Of a stretch of 64,000 bases of DNA, positions 61,965 through 64,000 are shown piece by piece. The position numbers and the translations under genes were made by a program. Position 1 is the stretch's first letter. Every line of letters begins with the position of its first letter. Origin of the DNA: an uncultured Ilyobacter sp. (GTDB taxonomy: Bacteria > Fusobacteriota > Fusobacteriia > Fusobacteriales > Fusobacteriaceae); NCBI RefSeq assembly GCF_963663625.1, contig NZ_OY760438.1, positions 124,001 to 188,000 on the forward strand, read 5' to 3'. The notes beneath the pieces are model-generated. The model had not been told where the DNA came from. It searched no databases and saw only the letters and a list, made by a program, of their open reading frames with translations.

Positions 61965-63017
61965 TTGAAGAGAATCACTTACACTATAATTTTTATCTTG
62001 CTATATTTCCCCATTCGTGGGGCTGTGCCTATAATAATAAAAGATTCTAGCGGTAAAATCACATACGAAAGAGACCAAAAGGGAAATATAGTAAAAAAGG
62101 ATTTTTTCATCTTCAAGTATGATGAGTTGGGAAGGGTCATTTTTTTAGATGACGGTGACCTCTCTATGAGCTATGCCTATAAAGACAATCCAGACAACAG
62201 CACAGATGTGACTGTTGTCTTCAGAAAAAATGGAGACAGGAGAGATTTTTTTTATAAAATTATAAAAAAAGAGACTCCTTCAAAAAAAATTGAGGAGATT
62301 CACGGTCTTACTGTGGCCTTTCGTTCTGGAACATCTCAGAATAAGCTCCTTTTTTCCAAAGAAACACTTCTAGATGAAAATGGTAAACCCTTTGAAATCC
62401 TAGAAAAAGAATATGTCAGGCGAGTTGGTGAAAATTCTACACTATATTTTATGAAGCATCCAATAATAAGGCGCTTTACTAGAAAGGTACCGGCCCGTAA
62501 CATGGGATGGTCTGAGATAAGTTATACAACAAACGAAGAGGGGTATTACAGTGTCAGAAAAAACAAAAACTTTGTTAACTACACCACAGAGGCTGTCTAC
62601 AGACCTCAAAATTTTATAAATGGTGATGGTGTAGGGTTTACAGTCAAAGTTTACAATCCAAAAGGGAGACTCGATTTAGTTGAAAGCAACGGAAGACGAT
62701 TTTTATACAATTATTCCTACAGTGGCAAGGATGAGGAAAGACATATAGAGAAACTAGAAATAATAAACAGTGGTATAGTGTTAGAAACTCTCTATTATAG
62801 CTATCCCATGGGACATACCGATCCAGAAAAGAAGCCATCTTCTAAAACTGAAGCTTTAGAAGGGGAGTACACTATAGAAGAAAACGAAACCCTCTCAATT
62901 GTAGGAAATTTTAAAAGCATAGACCTTTCAGAAAATATACCACTTACAGAGATAGTTGAAGATTTGCAGACACCTCTATATAAAAAAGAAGTCAGATTTA
63001 GAAGATATGGGCAATAA
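61965..63017 (+). CDS. Secreted YD-repeat-like protein of unknown function
   Basis: A 350-residue protein starting at a TTG (61965) with AGGAGG seven bases upstream; the open frame reaches back to 61935. A signal peptide is evident (KRITYTIIFILLYFPIRGAVP, cleavage near GA). The start of the mature part resembles one or two YD/RHS-type repeats: DSSGKITYERDQKGNIVKKDF and FKYDELGRVIFLDDG, i.e. the Y-D-x-x-G-R pattern. A third such stretch is KVYNPKGRLDLVESNGRRFLYNY. It lacks the long repeat array and toxin core of true RHS proteins. I would expect a periplasmic or outer-surface beta protein. Family unknown to me. Confidence 0.65.
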   Translation: MKRITYTIIFILLYFPIRGAVPIIIKDSSGKITYERDQKGNIVKKDFFIFKYDELGRVIFLDDGDLSMSYAYKDNPDNSTDVTVVFRKNGDRRDFFYKIIKKETPSKKIEEIHGLTVAFRSGTSQNKLLFSKETLLDENGKPFEILEKEYVRRVGENSTLYFMKHPIIRRFTRKVPARNMGWSEISYTTNEEGYYSVRKNKNFVNYTTEAVYRPQNFINGDGVGFTVKVYNPKGRLDLVESNGRRFLYNYSYSGKDEERHIEKLEIINSGIVLETLYYSYPMGHTDPEKKPSSKTEALEGEYTIEENETLSIVGNFKSIDLSENIPLTEIVEDLQTPLYKKEVRFRRYGQ

Positions 63018-63085
63018 TAATCCCTGTTTAATAAAAAATAAGTGAAAAGAAGAGGGCTCTTACCCATACTTACCAAGCTGAGAAA

Positions 63086-63165
63086 AAAGAGACTATTACT
63101 ATTAAGTTATGGTCTCTTTTTTCTATTTTTAGATATCACAAAAAAACCGCTTGTAAAAATGGTTG
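63086..63165 (+). repeat. Dispersed intergenic repeat, copy 2
   Basis: AAAAGAGACTATTACT and a mirrored GTCTCTTTTTT arm form an imperfect palindrome, followed by TTTTTAGATATCACAAAAAA and CTTGTAAAAA, in the same order as in the copy at 35.1 kb (opposite strand). Confidence 0.7.
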
Positions 63166-63440
63166 AAAAATAATATTATATATTGTAATTTGGGTTCTCG
63201 GTAACTAGTTTGTTGGGAACTTTTTTTATTTTTGAAGTGATTTTTCTCTCTTTTCAAAAAGATAAAAAATCAAAACAATAATCAATATTGGAAATAACAT
63301 CATAAGCCCACCTCCCATACAGATATTCCATCTCTAGAAAAGTTATTAAAACACCATTCCCACATTTTGACACCTTCCTTTTTAGATTTTCTTATTTCTA
63401 TCTTGTAATACTAGATTATAAGAAAAATTCAGGAGGTACC

Positions 63441-63482
63441 ATGGGGATAAATATGGCTTATATTAGGGTAAGTACTATTTAG
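63441..63482 (+). pseudogene. Serine recombinase N-terminal scrap
   Basis: With AGGAGG upstream, the frame reads MGINMAYIRVSTI and then stops. AYIRVST is the start of resolvase/invertase-type recombinases, including the catalytic serine. The remainder of the gene is absent. Confidence 0.5.
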
Positions 63483-63539
63483 TAGCTTTCTAAATTATAA
63501 ACAGAGAAAACATTTTAATTTAATTTTAGATTTCAGGCT

Positions 63540-64000
63540 TTAAATTTTCCAATTTTTAATAAAGGCTTCGTATTTACTTACTGTCATTGGCTTTGCGAAA
63601 TAATATCCCTGCATAAAGTGGCAGCCATATTCAGAAAGAATATCTACATGCTCTTTACACTCTACTCCTTCGGCAATAACCTGCAAGTTGAGTAACTCCG
63701 CCATCCTAATAATTCCTTGGGTAAGTACAACATTCCCGTTCTCGCTAGTGAGGTCAGATATAAAACTTTTGTCTATCTTAACCTTATTTATGGGTAGCTT
63801 TTTAAGGTAACTAAGTGAGGAGTAGCCAGTTCCAAAGTCGTCAACTGAGATCTCTATTCCCATAGACCTTAGGTTATTAAGAATAGAAATAGCTTCATCT
63901 ATGTCCTTCATGAACATAGTTTCTGTAATCTCAATTTCTAGGGATTTAGGAGGAACTGGAATTTGGTTCAAAACTTCTTTTACAGTTTGCAGTATCCTAC
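63540..64000 (-). CDS. EAL-domain c-di-GMP phosphodiesterase, C-terminal part
   Basis: The frame is open to the window edge (153 codons), continuing upstream of a TTG at 63971 as RILQTVKEVLNQIP, so that TTG is not the real start. It covers the second half of an EAL domain: LEIEITETMFM (metal Glu), VDDFGTGYSSLSYL (the DDFGTG metal Asp pair), KIDKSFI (catalytic Lys), VIAEGVE (Glu) and QGYYFAKPM. All residues needed for c-di-GMP hydrolysis in this part are intact. N-terminal sensor or GGDEF domains lie outside the window. Confidence 0.92.
   Translation of the reverse strand, partial: RILQTVKEVLNQIPVPPKSLEIEITETMFMKDIDEAISILNNLRSMGIEISVDDFGTGYSSLSYLKKLPINKVKIDKSFISDLTSENGNVVLTQGIIRMAELLNLQVIAEGVECKEHVDILSEYGCHFMQGYYFAKPMTVSKYEAFIKNWKI

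Larger units (their letters stand above)
63018..63539. other. Intergenic region with repeat and recombinase scrap
   Basis: Besides the dispersed repeat copy and the resolvase-like fragment (separate entries), there is a stretch at 63230-63330 that shows no coding pattern on the plus strand. No intact gene is visible. Confidence 0.5.

Overview
The window is AT-rich (roughly one third G+C by eye) and bacterial, with strong AGGAGG-type ribosome binding sites and short intergenic hairpin terminators. The gene content points to an anaerobic fermenter of the Fusobacteriota (Ilyobacter/Propionigenium/Cetobacterium type): TRAP uptake of sugar acids, an Entner-Doudoroff tail, two-subunit Fe-S fumarase with malic enzyme, a formate channel, a Spo0H-like sigma factor without sporulation genes, an outer-membrane-type protein, and many peptidases. 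The phylum call is inference from gene content, not from a marker gene.

Layout. 1-7.5 kb: 5' part of a leucyl aminopeptidase, a formate/nitrite channel, a PAS sensor with a degenerate GGDEF domain, a 12-gene tRNA operon with internal duplication, an unknown membrane protein behind an (AT)10 tract, and a sigma factor with a long leader. 6.5-15.3 kb: a broken and an intact acyl-AMP ligase/acyltransferase, a CusR/CusS-like two-component pair, an M18 aminopeptidase and DNA polymerase IV.

15.5-30.3 kb is the metabolic core. A leftward cluster encodes a zinc dehydrogenase, YiaL-like protein, Gfo/Idh oxidoreductase, YiaK-like reductase, a three-part TRAP transporter, UxuA, a UxuB-type SDR and an AEC carrier. 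It is flanked by two paralogous GntR/FCD regulators. Further right lie a PHP phosphatase, KDPG aldolase, KDG kinase and an IclR regulator. Together these can carry an imported hexuronate or hexonate to mannonate, KDG, KDPG, pyruvate and glyceraldehyde-3-phosphate. The yiaK-yiaL-TRAP set resembles the E. coli diketogulonate operon but lacks its kinase and decarboxylase, which suggests a purely redox route into mannonate.

30.5-43.3 kb: a tandem universal stress protein, decayed IS256/IS3 remnants, a DUF1850 protein, a DUF523 protein with a class II photolyase, then an AbgT transporter cluster (two M20 amidohydrolases, another amidohydrolase, glutaminase, wHTH regulator) for N-acyl or amide-linked amino acids.

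43.3-58.6 kb is an accessory zone rich in insertion sequences: internally deleted IS3 elements, an outer-membrane-type protein, an unfamiliar catabolic island (Na+/solute symporter, LacI regulator, MFS carrier behind three near-palindromic operators, double SnoaL-fold protein), one full IS3 element, frameshifted methyltransferase and nitroreductase genes, an RNA cyclic phosphodiesterase, one full IS256 element, and an ImmA-like protease with a repeat coiled-coil partner cut off by that IS256. A tRNA-Thr closes the zone.

58.7-64 kb: fumarase alpha and beta with malic enzyme as a leftward operon, a structured-RNA candidate upstream of it, a secreted YD-like protein, a dispersed repeat shared with 35 kb, a serine recombinase N-terminal scrap, and the 3' part of an EAL-domain gene.
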